Positions 1 through 9,263 are shown, counted from the first letter of the stretch. The stretch is 64,000 nucleotides of DNA from JALHNI01 sp044226365 (GCA_044226365.1 JBGAHE010000028.1:1-64000); one strand, 5' to 3'. Notes: generated by a model not told the origin, from the sequence alone. A program made the numbers and translations.

Positions 1-1
1 G

Positions 2-1252
2 TTAACGGGACCAGGGTTGCGCGGCGATGATTTCACGCAAGTTACGGCGATCGGCAGCGGACAAACGCGAATATTTCGGATCGTCGTGATCGAGGATCCA
101 GGTGAGGCGCTTATGCACGTGGGCGAGAGCAATGGGCGGCAACGAGCGGAAGGCCTCGCTTTCGATCATGTAACTGAGGGGATAGCGGAAGAGGCGCGTT
201 TGTAAGTCGAGTTGATGTAAGCGTCCCTGCCTGGCGAAGGTCTCGGCGAACCTGGTGGAGCCGCGGACGGGTTCGGTGAGCGGAGTCTCTTCGATGAACA
301 GAAGATAGTCCACCATCTCTTCGCAAGCGGAGCGGATGCGGCGTTCGGTGCTTTCGCTGAGGGTGTCGGCGGGTTCCTTGAGCAACCGGTTCATCATCTC
401 CTGCGAGTGCATGGCCATGCGGGTTTCAAAGCCGACGCGGGTGATGAGATTGGTCATGTGCGTCTGATGTTCGAGCACCATGAGGGCGACCAGGTCCGAG
501 TGGCCGGTGAGGAAGGCGCCGGTATCGAAGCGGCCTTTGAGATCCATGACGTTCTGCGTGTCTTCGGTATCGAGCTGATTGGGACGATCGCGATCGCGGG
601 CGAAGGCGTTGCCCATGTGATGCTGCTGGCCGTGCTGGCCAGTGACGTACCAGCCGCCCCAGCGCTGCTTGAGGGGGCTGCGGTGATCGGTGACGAAGCC
701 GCCGGCCTGGAAGAGGGGCATGCCGGAGGGCTCGGGATAGACGGAGCGGACGACGAGGCCGGGGACACCGAGCGTGGCGCCGGTGGCGTGGCATTGGAGG
801 CAATCGTCGCGACGCTTGAGGCGGGGTTTGGTGACTTCGACCTGATCGAGGGTATAGAAGATGACGCCCTGTTGCGGGTCCTGCGCGGCAATCTCGACGA
901 CTTCGCCGGTGGGCACCCAGCCGACGGTGACGGAGTCGTTGAAGTAGATCGCGCGCGGATTGCGGGGGCTGATGCGCGGGGCTTGCAGACTGGTTTTGGT
1001 GAAGACGACGACCTGGGATTCACGCGAGACGTGCAAGGCATCGAGCAGGGCGGGGAGGTAGCCCCAGTCCTGGTGAAAGCGGAGCTGCACTTCGCCGCGC
1101 TCAAGCTTGGCTGCGAGGCGCGCGGCAGGGTCGTTGACGGGCAGTTTGTCGTACTGAATCGCTTCGTGGTCGAGCGGGAGCACATAGGAGCCACTGAGGC
1201 CGGCCAACAGGACGACGGTGGCGGCGAGGGCGACAGGGATCAGGCGCGGCAT
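2..1252 (-). CDS. Exported mono-heme c-type cytochrome-like protein
   Basis: 416 residues. An N-terminal hydrophobic stretch (about residues 5-26) should export the protein. One heme-attachment motif CLQCH lies at residues 151-155, so it should bind one covalent c-type heme in the periplasm. His-rich and Met-rich segments follow (for example QHGQQHHMGN), which could supply the distal ligand. I do not recognise a named family for the rest and no substrate can be assigned. Its ATG overlaps the 3' end of the Rrf2 regulator gene by 13 nt, so the two are translationally coupled and the regulator probably controls this gene. The TAA stop lies at positions 2-4, so the gene is complete. Confidence 0.8.
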   Translation of the reverse strand: MPRLIPVALAATVVLLAGLSGSYVLPLDHEAIQYDKLPVNDPAARLAAKLERGEVQLRFHQDWGYLPALLDALHVSRESQVVVFTKTSLQAPRISPRNPRAIYFNDSVTVGWVPTGEVVEIAAQDPQQGVIFYTLDQVEVTKPRLKRRDDCLQCHATGATLGVPGLVVRSVYPEPSGMPLFQAGGFVTDHRSPLKQRWGGWYVTGQHGQQHHMGNAFARDRDRPNQLDTEDTQNVMDLKGRFDTGAFLTGHSDLVALMVLEHQTHMTNLITRVGFETRMAMHSQEMMNRLLKEPADTLSESTERRIRSACEEMVDYLLFIEETPLTEPVRGSTRFAETFARQGRLHQLDLQTRLFRYPLSYMIESEAFRSLPPIALAHVHKRLTWILDHDDPKYSRLSAADRRNLREIIAAQPWSR

Positions 1253-1698
1253 GCAGCCTCCTCAGAGCAGGTGAGCAGGACTGGCTCGATGCAGAGAGGA
1301 CGACCCGCGACGGGGCCGGTGAGCAGGTCCGCCAGCGTGGTGGTGCGGAAGGCGTCCTCGGTGTGGGCGAGGGCATCGTCCATCTTGCGATGGAGCGGGC
1401 AGAGCTTTTCTCCGTGCAGATCGAGCGGGCAGGTCTTGATGCGGAGGATGGGGTCGACGGCGTTGACGATCTCGAGAATGTTGATGGTGTGCGGGTCGCG
1501 AGTGAGGGCGTGGCCGCCGTTTTTGCCGCGTTGGGAAGCGACCAGTCCGGAGCGAGCGAGGGATTGGAGAACTTTGATGAGGTAGTCTGGCGGGACCTGG
1601 GAACTGGCGGCGATCCGCTGCGTGGTGACGGGGAGTTGGGGACGGGCGGCGAGGACGACCATCGCGCGGAGAGCGTATTCCACGGTTTGGGAGAACAC
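1240..1698 (-). CDS. Rrf2/NsrR-type transcriptional regulator
   Basis: 152 residues, a normal length for Rrf2 proteins. Residues 1-60 carry the classic winged helix (FSQTVEYALRAMVVLA, then PPDYLIKVLQSLARSGLV and the wing RGKNGGHAL). Cysteines at about 90 and 100 (TCPLDLHGEKLCPLH) sit where Rrf2 proteins hold an Fe-S cluster, but the usual third nearby cysteine is not obvious, so a cluster is possible rather than certain. The reading frame stays open far upstream; I chose the GTG at 1698 because it matches the family N-terminus and lies 6 nt after a good -10 element. A palindrome overlaps its promoter, suggesting autoregulation. Family members sense nitric oxide, iron or redox state; the signal here is unknown. 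Confidence 0.88.
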   Translation of the reverse strand: MFSQTVEYALRAMVVLAARPQLPVTTQRIAASSQVPPDYLIKVLQSLARSGLVASQRGKNGGHALTRDPHTINILEIVNAVDPILRIKTCPLDLHGEKLCPLHRKMDDALAHTEDAFRTTTLADLLTGPVAGRPLCIEPVLLTCSEEAACRA

Positions 1699-1733
1699 GA
1701 GACCAATATACGATATGTGGATACGTATGTCCA
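1699..1733 (-). promoter_or_regulatory. Sigma-70-type promoter of the Rrf2-cytochrome operon, probably leaderless
   Basis: Read on the minus strand: TGGACA (1733-1728), a 17-nt spacer, TATATT (1710-1705), then 6 nt to the GTG start at 1698. Spacing and hexamers fit a housekeeping promoter. The transcription start would fall on or next to the start codon, and no Shine-Dalgarno sequence is present, so the mRNA is probably leaderless. Confidence 0.6.
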
Positions 1734-1740
1734 CAATATC
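1712..1740. promoter_or_regulatory. Palindromic operator candidate for the Rrf2 regulator
   Basis: A 29-nt interrupted inverted repeat with outer arms GATAT/ATATC and inner arms GTGGA/TCCAC around a TACGTA core. It covers the spacer and -35 hexamer of the Rrf2 promoter, a position where binding would block RNA polymerase. It also lies about 45-70 nt upstream of the divergent DUF418 gene and could affect that gene. Confidence 0.55.
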
Positions 1741-1782
1741 ATGATGAATCCACTTCGACTGAACGTGGCGTAAGGGAGAGAC

Positions 1783-3063
1783 ATGAACCGGATCGATTCG
1801 CTGGACTCGTTGCGCGGGTTTTCGCTGTTGGGGATTTTGCTGTTGAACATCGTGTCGTTCGGGCTGCCTTTTGCGGCCTATATGAATCCCGCGGTGGCGG
1901 GCGGGGCGGAAGGCGTGAACCTGACGACCTGGCTGGTGGCGATGACGTTTTGGGACGGCAAGATGCGATGCATCTTCTCGATGCTGTTTGGCGCGAGCGC
2001 CTGGCTGCTGGTGTCGCGCGCGGAAGAGCGGGGCGAGGGAATTCGCGCGGCGGACATCTACTATCGGCGGACGATGTGGCTGATTCTGTTCGGGCTGCTG
2101 CACGCGCATCTGATCTGGGCGGGCGACATTCTGTATGGCTATGGGGTGATCGGCCTGCTGCTGTTTCCGCTGCGGACGCTGAAGCCGAAGACGCTGATCA
2201 TCACCGGGATCGTGCTGATTGGGATTCATTCACTGCAAGGAGTGGGCGCGGGGATCGGCATCGCGGAAATGATGCAGACGGCGAAGGGGGCGGAGGGCAA
2301 GGCGAATCCGACCGCGGAGGAGAAGAAGGCGCAGACGGAGTGGAAGGCGATTCAGGAGGTGTTTGCGCCGTCACCGGAGGAAGTGAAGAAAGAGATCGCC
2401 GAGCATCGCGGCGGGTGGGTGTCGAACTTCAAGCGGCGCACGGCGGAAGCGGTGACACTGGAGTTCACGATGTTCTTCCAGTTCATGTTTCTGGATGTGC
2501 TGGCGATGCAGATTCTGGGGATGGGGCTGGCTAAGGCCGGCGTGTTCAGCGCGCGGTTCAGCTATGGGTTCTATGCACGAATGGCGGCGATCGGGCTGGC
2601 GGTGGGCTTGCCTTTGAACTATTGGGCGGCGCAGCAGTGGCGTGCGTCAGGCTTTGCGATTCCGGAGTTCTTCAAGTATATCGGAACGACGGCGGATCCG
2701 GGCCGGCTGTTGGTGGCGCTGGCGTACGTGGGCCTGATCATGATGGCGTGCAAGGCGGGTTGGGCATGGCTTACCGGGCCACTGGCCGCGGTGGGCCGGA
2801 CGGCGCTTTCGAACTATCTGCTGACTTCGGTGCTGATGACGCTGTTCTTCAACGGCTATGGCTTGGGAAACTTCGGCAAACTGGAGCGGCATGAGCTGTA
2901 TGCGGTGGTGCTGGGGATGTGGGCGATCAATTTAGTGGTGAGTCCGCTGTGGCTGCGGCATTATCGCTACGGGCCGGCGGAGTGGTTGTGGCGGAGCTTG
3001 ACGCAGTGGGAGAAGCAGCCGATGCGGGTGGGGAGTGCTCAGGCGGAAATCGCGGCGAGGTAG
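1783..3063 (+). CDS. DUF418 (YeiB-like) polytopic membrane protein
   Basis: 426 residues with multiple hydrophobic helices. The N-terminus IDSLDSLRGFSLLGILLLNI is the hallmark of the DUF418/YeiB group, and the C-terminal third (GRTALSNYLLTSVLMTLFF, then PLWLRHYRYGPAEWLWRSLT) matches the conserved DUF418 domain. A soluble, Lys/Glu-rich loop lies at about residues 165-215. The family is related to membrane acyltransferases and has been proposed to act in transport or acyl transfer, but its substrate is not known. A Shine-Dalgarno AGGGAGAG precedes the ATG. It is transcribed divergently from the Rrf2 operon. Confidence 0.88.
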   Translation: MNRIDSLDSLRGFSLLGILLLNIVSFGLPFAAYMNPAVAGGAEGVNLTTWLVAMTFWDGKMRCIFSMLFGASAWLLVSRAEERGEGIRAADIYYRRTMWLILFGLLHAHLIWAGDILYGYGVIGLLLFPLRTLKPKTLIITGIVLIGIHSLQGVGAGIGIAEMMQTAKGAEGKANPTAEEKKAQTEWKAIQEVFAPSPEEVKKEIAEHRGGWVSNFKRRTAEAVTLEFTMFFQFMFLDVLAMQILGMGLAKAGVFSARFSYGFYARMAAIGLAVGLPLNYWAAQQWRASGFAIPEFFKYIGTTADPGRLLVALAYVGLIMMACKAGWAWLTGPLAAVGRTALSNYLLTSVLMTLFFNGYGLGNFGKLERHELYAVVLGMWAINLVVSPLWLRHYRYGPAEWLWRSLTQWEKQPMRVGSAQAEIAAR

Positions 3064-3173
3064 CGGGGCGCGGGTGGCGTTCGGGCGATGTTGATCGGGC
3101 TTCCGAAATCTGCTGATACACTCGGGCGGTGCGCACCAGCGCGGAAGAAGAACGCAGCGCGGAGCGGTGAGGA

Positions 3174-4415
3174 GTGAGGCCCAAGCACGTGCGAAATCGA
3201 CTGACGGCTTTTGCGCTTTTGACGGTGAGCGGCGTGGCGGGACAGGTGCTGGACCTGTCGCCCGAGGCCGAGCGGCGTTACGAGATCGCGGTGATGGAGA
3301 AGATTGCGGATCTGGCGCTGATTCCGCCGAAGCTGAATACGTCGCCGCTGCCGCAATACGACTACGATCAACTCGATTACGGGATGACGATCGGGATCGC
3401 GCGTACGCCGAAGGGACGGCTGTGGGCGGCCTGGGTGGCGGGTGAGGATGGCCCGAAGGCGTTCTTTGTGATCGCCAGCAGCGACGATGATGGCGTGACG
3501 TGGAGTAAGCCGCGGCTGGTGATTGACGGACAATCGAAGCGGCTGCCGATGTACCGGAGCGTGCTGGTGGGCAATTTGTGGACGGACCCGCAGGGGGCGC
3601 TGTGGGTGTTCTTCAATCAGTCGATGATGCAGTTCGATGGGCGGTCCGGCTCGTGGGCGGCGAAGTGCGAGAATCCGGATGCCGAGAAGCCGGTGTGGTC
3701 CGCGCCGAAGCGGATCTGGCATGGGTTTACTTTGAACAAGCCGACGGTGCTGGCGAACGGCGATTGGCTGTTGCCGGTGTCGCTGAACCCGAAGGGCTTT
3801 GGGCCGTTCGAAGGGGCGTTTCGCGAGTTGGACGAGTATCGGGGGGCGAATCTGTTTGCGTCGAGCGATGGGGGCGCAACGTGGTCGCGGCGCGGGCACG
3901 TGCAGTATCCGAATGCGACGTGGGATGAGCACATGACAGTAGAGCGGAAGGATGGCAGCTTGTGGATGCTGGCGCGGACGACGACGGGGTTGATGCAGAG
4001 CACGTCGACCGATGGCGGCCGCACGTGGGCGGTGCCGAGTCAGCCGGCGATCGAGCATCCGGTGGCGCGCTTCCATTTGCGTCGGCTCGCTTCCGGGCGG
4101 ATTCTGTTGGTGAAGCATGGAGAGACGATCGATTCGCATGAGGGACGCAGTAAGTTGACGGCGTGGCTGTCCGAAGATGAGGGGGCGACGTGGAAGGGCG
4201 GCTTGATGCTGGATGAGCGGACGGGCATTTCGTACCCGGACGGCTTTCAGGCACCCGACGGGGCGATTTACATTTCCTACGACCGGAACCGCGCGAAGGA
4301 TGGCGAGATTCTGCTGGCAAAGTTTACGGAAGAAGATATTCTGGCGCGGCGGCTGGTGAGTGCGGGGGCGAGGCTGAAAGGCTTGATCAGCCGGCCGCTG
4401 AAGAACCGGCCATGA
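3174..4415 (+). CDS. Exported sialidase-like (BNR/Asp-box) six-bladed propeller protein
   Basis: About 413 residues with an N-terminal signal-like segment (RNRLTAFALLTVSGVAG). Four Asp-box repeats are visible: SDDDGVTWS near residue 105, SSDGGATWS near 230, STDGGRTWA near 283 and SEDEGATWK near 335, the pattern of sialidase/BNR propellers. The family includes exo-alpha-sialidases and related glycan-acting enzymes; true sialidase activity is not shown. The start is either GTG 3174 (very close to a GGAG) or GTG 3189, whose spacing to that GGAG is about 14 nt. The stop overlaps the next start by 4 nt (ATGA), so it is coupled to the FG-GAP protein gene. Confidence 0.78.
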   Translation: MRPKHVRNRLTAFALLTVSGVAGQVLDLSPEAERRYEIAVMEKIADLALIPPKLNTSPLPQYDYDQLDYGMTIGIARTPKGRLWAAWVAGEDGPKAFFVIASSDDDGVTWSKPRLVIDGQSKRLPMYRSVLVGNLWTDPQGALWVFFNQSMMQFDGRSGSWAAKCENPDAEKPVWSAPKRIWHGFTLNKPTVLANGDWLLPVSLNPKGFGPFEGAFRELDEYRGANLFASSDGGATWSRRGHVQYPNATWDEHMTVERKDGSLWMLARTTTGLMQSTSTDGGRTWAVPSQPAIEHPVARFHLRRLASGRILLVKHGETIDSHEGRSKLTAWLSEDEGATWKGGLMLDERTGISYPDGFQAPDGAIYISYDRNRAKDGEILLAKFTEEDILARRLVSAGARLKGLISRPLKNRP

Positions 4416-6583
4416 TGTGGTGGCTGCTGGCCTGGTGGGCGGCGCAGGGCGATTGGGCCGTTAAAGATCGTCCTTACCGGATGGCCGTGGAGGTGCGGAC
4501 GACGGAGGCGAATTCGCCGGTGGCGGCGGAGTTCGCGCCGGGTGTCGCCTTTGATCCGGATTCGATTCGCGTGATGCGCGAGGGGCGGGAGGTGCCGTCG
4601 CAAATTTCCGAGGCCGTGGAGGCCGGGCAGGCCGGCAAGGTGATGTGGCTGGTGGCGCGCGCGGGCGCGGGCCGGTACGACATTTACTTCGACTTAGTGG
4701 GGAAGCGGCGATGGCCCGAGCGCGACCGTCGCGAGCCGATTGGCGGCGGCGACGCTTTCTTTCACAATCGTCCGCAGGGGTTCGATCAGTTGGGCGTGGG
4801 GATGAAGAACGATCAGCCCATGGTGGGCGATTGGGATGGCGACGGGCGGATCGACTTACTGACTCGCAATATTTACTCGTCGACTTACGGCGAGCCGTGG
4901 TGGGGTGTTTATTTCTGGCGGAATATCGGGAGCAATGAGCGGCCACGGTTTGACCGCTATCGGCGATTGAGGGCGGACGGGAAGTGGATCGATGACTTTT
5001 ACGGGACGTATCAATGGCGGGGCGAGGAGTTATTGGTGGGCGTGGGAGGCGGTGCGCGGCGGGGGGAGTTGAAGTCGTATCGGCGAACGGAGGAACGGGA
5101 TTCCCTGGGTTGGCCGGTATTGAGCGAAACGACATGGCGGCATCGTCCCGGAGGCGGTGGGCTCGATTACGGCATGCGTCTCCTCGATTGGCTGGGCCAG
5201 GGCGGGCTCGACTTATTCACGGTGCGGGCGACGGTGGAGTACTTTCCGCGGCAGGTGGTGGATTACTCTCTGTATCGGCATCCGGGGGTGACCGGTGCGC
5301 CGGAAGTGGTGCCGTTGGCGGGGCAGATGACTTACTCGGAATGGCCGGCGGACTTATTCGATGTCAATGGCGACGACAAGCGCGACTTACTGGGGTCGAC
5401 GCGGGGGTTGAATGAGCCAACGCTGAAGACTTGCGTGGTGGCCTGGGAGAATACGGGCACCGCGGCGGCGCCGGCGTTTGCCAAGCCGGCGCGCTGCGTT
5501 TACGACACGTCGCCGGAGGGGTTCGCGATTCCGACGGTGGCCAAGCCGTGGCCAGGGTTGCTGGTGAGCCGTGGGTCGTGGCTCGACCATGTCGACTTCG
5601 TGCGCGGGGCGTTCGTTTCGCGGGGGCCCCTGCTGGCGCGGGGCCTGCCCGTATCGTTCGGCGGCTACAGCAGTGTGGACGCGGTGGATTGGGACGGCGA
5701 TGGCGATCTCGATCTGGTGGGGGGCAACGAGACGGGCTTTCTGCAATTGGTGGAGAACACGAGCGCCGGCGGCCGCACGATGTTTCAAACGGCGCGCAAG
5801 ATTGCGTTGACCAACGGCCAGCCGATGTATGCGGGACGCTGGCAGTTCATTCAGGATGCGGATCCGGAGAGGCCGTTCGGACAGTCGAAGCCGGCGCTGG
5901 TGGATTGGGATGGCGATGGCGATCTGGATGTGATCGCGGGCAATAACAGTAATCGGCTGGCGTATTTCGAGAATGTCGGGACGCGGCGGGCGCCACGCTA
6001 TGCGCCGTTGCGCAAGTTGCTGCACGATGGCGGCGAGTACTTCTCGTTCCGGGCGCAGCCGGCGCCGGTGGATTGGAATGGCGACGGCCTGCCGGACTTA
6101 GTGGCGGGTTCCTCACCGGGGCGGGATCGCAATGACGGGCGCGAGATTGCGGTGTGTCTATATGTGCGCTACCGGGCGCCGGATGGCAGTTGGCGGTTGC
6201 GAGCCGGAGTGCCGTTTCGCTTGGCGGATGGGAGGGAACTGCGCACGCCGATTCCGTATCATCATGGCTTCGCGGTGGTGGATTGGGATGGCGATGGGCG
6301 GCTCGATTTGTTCTCGAATGAGCGGTCGCACGTGGTGTGGTATCGGAATGTGGGCACGATGGCGGAGCCGCGGTTTGAGCGGCAGATGATGCGTTACTAC
6401 GGAACGCCGCTGACGGTGAGTCATCACGAGACCAGCGTGCGGGCGGTGGATTGGGATGGCGATGGGCAATTGGATCTGGTGCTGGGCGGGGAGAGTGGGT
6501 GGGTGTACTTTTTCCGGCGGGCGGGGCTGGTGGCGCCGGCGGGTCCGGTGGTGAAGGTGGGGGTGGTGGAGCGGCGCCCATAG
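4412..6583 (+). CDS. Secreted FG-GAP/VCBS repeat protein
   Basis: 723 residues. A short hydrophobic N-terminus (MMWWLLAWWAAQG) may act as a signal. At least six repeats of the type DWDGDGDLDLV..G (Asp-rich calcium-binding loops) run from about residue 140 to the end, as in FG-GAP/VCBS integrin-like beta-propellers. The first 110 residues form a separate beta-rich domain. Such proteins bind surfaces or glycans outside the cell; no catalytic motif is seen. The 4-nt ATGA overlap with the sialidase-like gene suggests the two are made together, perhaps one binding and one acting on the same target. Confidence 0.8.
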   Translation: MMWWLLAWWAAQGDWAVKDRPYRMAVEVRTTEANSPVAAEFAPGVAFDPDSIRVMREGREVPSQISEAVEAGQAGKVMWLVARAGAGRYDIYFDLVGKRRWPERDRREPIGGGDAFFHNRPQGFDQLGVGMKNDQPMVGDWDGDGRIDLLTRNIYSSTYGEPWWGVYFWRNIGSNERPRFDRYRRLRADGKWIDDFYGTYQWRGEELLVGVGGGARRGELKSYRRTEERDSLGWPVLSETTWRHRPGGGGLDYGMRLLDWLGQGGLDLFTVRATVEYFPRQVVDYSLYRHPGVTGAPEVVPLAGQMTYSEWPADLFDVNGDDKRDLLGSTRGLNEPTLKTCVVAWENTGTAAAPAFAKPARCVYDTSPEGFAIPTVAKPWPGLLVSRGSWLDHVDFVRGAFVSRGPLLARGLPVSFGGYSSVDAVDWDGDGDLDLVGGNETGFLQLVENTSAGGRTMFQTARKIALTNGQPMYAGRWQFIQDADPERPFGQSKPALVDWDGDGDLDVIAGNNSNRLAYFENVGTRRAPRYAPLRKLLHDGGEYFSFRAQPAPVDWNGDGLPDLVAGSSPGRDRNDGREIAVCLYVRYRAPDGSWRLRAGVPFRLADGRELRTPIPYHHGFAVVDWDGDGRLDLFSNERSHVVWYRNVGTMAEPRFERQMMRYYGTPLTVSHHETSVRAVDWDGDGQLDLVLGGESGWVYFFRRAGLVAPAGPVVKVGVVERRP

Positions 6584-6609
6584 ATGAAGGGTTGCGGCAA
6601 TTCAAAATA

Positions 6610-6624
6610 CTTTGCAATGCAAAG
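6610..6624. promoter_or_regulatory. Perfect palindrome CTTTGCA-A-TGCAAAG before the permease gene
   Basis: Two 7-nt arms that are exact reverse complements around a single central base. It lies 26-41 nt before the preferred TTG start of the ADOP permease, where it could sit in or next to the promoter. It is a likely operator; the binding protein is not known from this window. Confidence 0.55.
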
Positions 6625-6650
6625 AATCGTGTGATAGCTTGAAGGGCATC

Positions 6651-9134
6651 TTGAACGATCTGGTTTATGCGGCCCGCTCTTTGGGCCAAGCGCGGGCATT
6701 CACGTTCGTCTGTATCGTGTCGCTAGGAATCGGAATGGTGCCGGTGATTGCGGTGCCGTATTTGTCCCGCATTCCGAGCTTGCCGCCTCGCGGAGTCAGC
6801 ACGGCGGGGCTGGTGGAAGTGATCACGACGACGGTGGAGTCGCGCGCGGCGACGAACTCCTGGTCGTATCCGGACTATCTCGACCTGCGCCACGCTGAGA
6901 CGGGCATGACTTTGCTGGGATGGGCTAGTGCGCCGAGCGAGATCACTTTGCCGACGGGCGGGAAGGTGACGACGTACCCGCTGTATGTGTCCGACGACTA
7001 CTTTCCCACGCTCGGGGTGAAGCTCGCGCGCGGGACGGGCTTCGATGGACAAACGAAGCTCGCCGTGGTGGTGTCATACCAGTTCTGGCAGAACGACCTG
7101 GGCGGCGATCCGGCGATTCTTGGCAAGACGCTGAAGCTGGATAAGCTGCCCTACGTGGTGACGGGAGTGGCGCCCGAAGGGTTCGAAGGGCACATGGGGC
7201 TGCAGGGGAAGTCGCTGTTTGTGCCTTTGGAGCGGTTCCCGCTGCTGGTGCAGGACGACAAGGCGGGACTTGACCGGGGCAAGGAATGGCTGTTTCTGCA
7301 CGGGCGGCTGGCCAACGGGGTCGGGGTGGCGCAGGCGAACGCGGCCGTAGAGCGCGTCACCGGGCAGATGGCCAAAGATCATCCGGCCACGAATAAACTC
7401 AAGGCCGGGAGCGTGGTGGCCTACGATCCGATGGGCTTCGGGCGTTCGCAGTTCCGACGATTGCAGGCACTAGCGCTGACTTTGACCGGCGCGGTACTGT
7501 TCGTGGTCTGCCTAAATCTGTCCGGCATGATGCAGGTGCGAAGCGCGCGGCGGGAGAGGGAGCTCTCGATCCGGCAGGCCGTGGGCGCCACCCGGTTCCG
7601 GCTGGCGCGGCATCTGCTGGCGGAAGCGGTCCTGTTGGCGGGGGCGGGAGGTTTGGTGGCGTTGCTGGTGCTGGCCAATGCGCCCGCGGTGATTTCGCAA
7701 TTGGCGAGCCAGCCGATCCCGGCGCAGTTCCAGGAGGCGCTGACGGTCGACTTTTCGATGGTGGCGATCTGTGGCGGGCTGTGCCTGGTGACGAGCCTGG
7801 CATTCGGGTTCTTGCCGGCGATGCGGTACAGCCGTCCGGTGATTATCTCGGCGCTAAAAGACGAAGCCGGAGCGGGCGGCATGCGGGTCGGACGGGCGCA
7901 TCGCTATACAGCTGCGCTGCAGGTGGCGATCGCGGTGCCCCTGTTGGTGTTGGGCGGCATTAGTCTTGATCGCGTGCGTTCCACGGCCATCGCGAAACTT
8001 GGCTTTGACGCAGATCGCGTGTTCGCCGCGCCATTGGAGCTGGAGGCCGGGCCGGAGAATGGCGACGCGGCAAAGGTCGACTTCCGGATCCGCAGCCTGC
8101 GCGAGGATCTGGCGAATTCCGCCGGGATCGCATCGGCGACCGTGGCGGATGGCTTGCCGCTGGACTTCCGCGCGCGCGGGGCGACGGTTTCCCTGCCATC
8201 TGCCGCGGCGACGCAATGGCGGGTCCACGTGACGCGCGTGGGGGACGGGTATCTGCATACGATGGGCATTCCGCTTCTCAGCGGCCGCGGCTTCGGGCAG
8301 GAGGATCGGCTGGGGTCAACGCCGGTCACGATCATCTCGAAGGCATTGGCGGACCGGCTTTTCCCGCAGTCTGGAGTCGGCGAGGCGATCGGCAAGCGAC
8401 TGACGTTTGGGGCATCCGGCGCATCCGGAGACCGGCCGACGCAGCCGCTGACGGTGATCGGCGTGACGGGCGACTTCCCCACTTCGCAGATGAGCGCCGA
8501 GCGCGCGCAGTTGCTGCTGCCATTGGGTCAGTTGGAAACGGTGCGGCCGAAGTCGATCAGCACGGACGAGCGCGGCCGGCGGCTGCCGGATCTGCTGTTG
8601 ATTGCGCGGGCCGGGGCCGGGGAACAGCCCGAGAAGATCATGGCGAGCCTGCAGAACGTGGTGCGGCAACTCGAGCCTGAGTTTCGGCGGGACCGCATTG
8701 TGACGGGCGCGTCGCTTCGGAAGCGGAGCGTGGACGACTTCCTGACGCAGTCGGCGGTGGCTGGTGTGACCGGTGGCGTGGTTTTGATTCTGTCGGCTCT
8801 GGGGATCTATGGTGTGGTGGGGCTGATGGTCGTGACCCGCACGCGCGAGATCGCGGTGCGGATCGCATTGGGGGCTTCGCGCGCCCGGGTAGTGAGCCTG
8901 ATCCTGCTGGATGTCGTGCGGCTGACGGCCCCGGGCGTCGCTCTAGGACTGTTGCTGACCGCGGTCCTGGTTCACCTGAATGGCGAGAACATGGGCATCC
9001 CCCTAAGCAGCGTGGAGCCGCTCGCGTACGTGGTGGGCGGCGCGATCGCGATCGGCGTCGCGGTGGTGGCGGGGCTGGTCCCAGCCCGCCGTGCGGCGTC
9101 AGTGCTACCGATGGTGGCGATGCGGGCGGAGTAG
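6651..9134 (+). CDS. ADOP-type ABC transporter permease (MacB/FtsX-like)
   Basis: About 827 residues. It has the duplicated MacB-FtsX layout typical of the acidobacterial duplicated orphan permeases: an N-terminal transmembrane helix (FTFVCIVSLGIGM), a large periplasmic domain, a group of helices near residues 270-400 with the FtsX motif RRERELSIRQAVGATR, a second periplasmic domain, and a final helix group with RTREIAVRIALGASRARV. No ATPase gene is adjacent. TTG 6651 is preferred because GAAGGG lies 4 nt upstream and the N-terminus MNDLVYAARSL matches the family; TTG codons at 6612 and 6639 are in frame, but the first lies inside the palindrome. Role: probable tripartite or peptide-type efflux, substrate unknown. 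Confidence 0.85.
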   Translation: MNDLVYAARSLGQARAFTFVCIVSLGIGMVPVIAVPYLSRIPSLPPRGVSTAGLVEVITTTVESRAATNSWSYPDYLDLRHAETGMTLLGWASAPSEITLPTGGKVTTYPLYVSDDYFPTLGVKLARGTGFDGQTKLAVVVSYQFWQNDLGGDPAILGKTLKLDKLPYVVTGVAPEGFEGHMGLQGKSLFVPLERFPLLVQDDKAGLDRGKEWLFLHGRLANGVGVAQANAAVERVTGQMAKDHPATNKLKAGSVVAYDPMGFGRSQFRRLQALALTLTGAVLFVVCLNLSGMMQVRSARRERELSIRQAVGATRFRLARHLLAEAVLLAGAGGLVALLVLANAPAVISQLASQPIPAQFQEALTVDFSMVAICGGLCLVTSLAFGFLPAMRYSRPVIISALKDEAGAGGMRVGRAHRYTAALQVAIAVPLLVLGGISLDRVRSTAIAKLGFDADRVFAAPLELEAGPENGDAAKVDFRIRSLREDLANSAGIASATVADGLPLDFRARGATVSLPSAAATQWRVHVTRVGDGYLHTMGIPLLSGRGFGQEDRLGSTPVTIISKALADRLFPQSGVGEAIGKRLTFGASGASGDRPTQPLTVIGVTGDFPTSQMSAERAQLLLPLGQLETVRPKSISTDERGRRLPDLLLIARAGAGEQPEKIMASLQNVVRQLEPEFRRDRIVTGASLRKRSVDDFLTQSAVAGVTGGVVLILSALGIYGVVGLMVVTRTREIAVRIALGASRARVVSLILLDVVRLTAPGVALGLLLTAVLVHLNGENMGIPLSSVEPLAYVVGGAIAIGVAVVAGLVPARRAASVLPMVAMRAE

Positions 9135-9263
9135 GTTGGCGGGGGCGCCTGACGGACGATTCGAGCACTGGCCGCGACGTGCCGTGACCCAATCGCTTAC
9201 TGATTTGCCGTGGCGATCCACTGGTGGGGTTTCGCGACGATTTCGGAAGCTGTTCTGGTAAGT

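Noticed and set aside
407..1585. Long plus-strand open frame opposite the cytochrome and Rrf2 genes
   Set aside because: The minus strand encodes recognisable families with proper starts; the plus-strand translation is Ala/Gly/Asp-biased with no motif, as expected from high GC.
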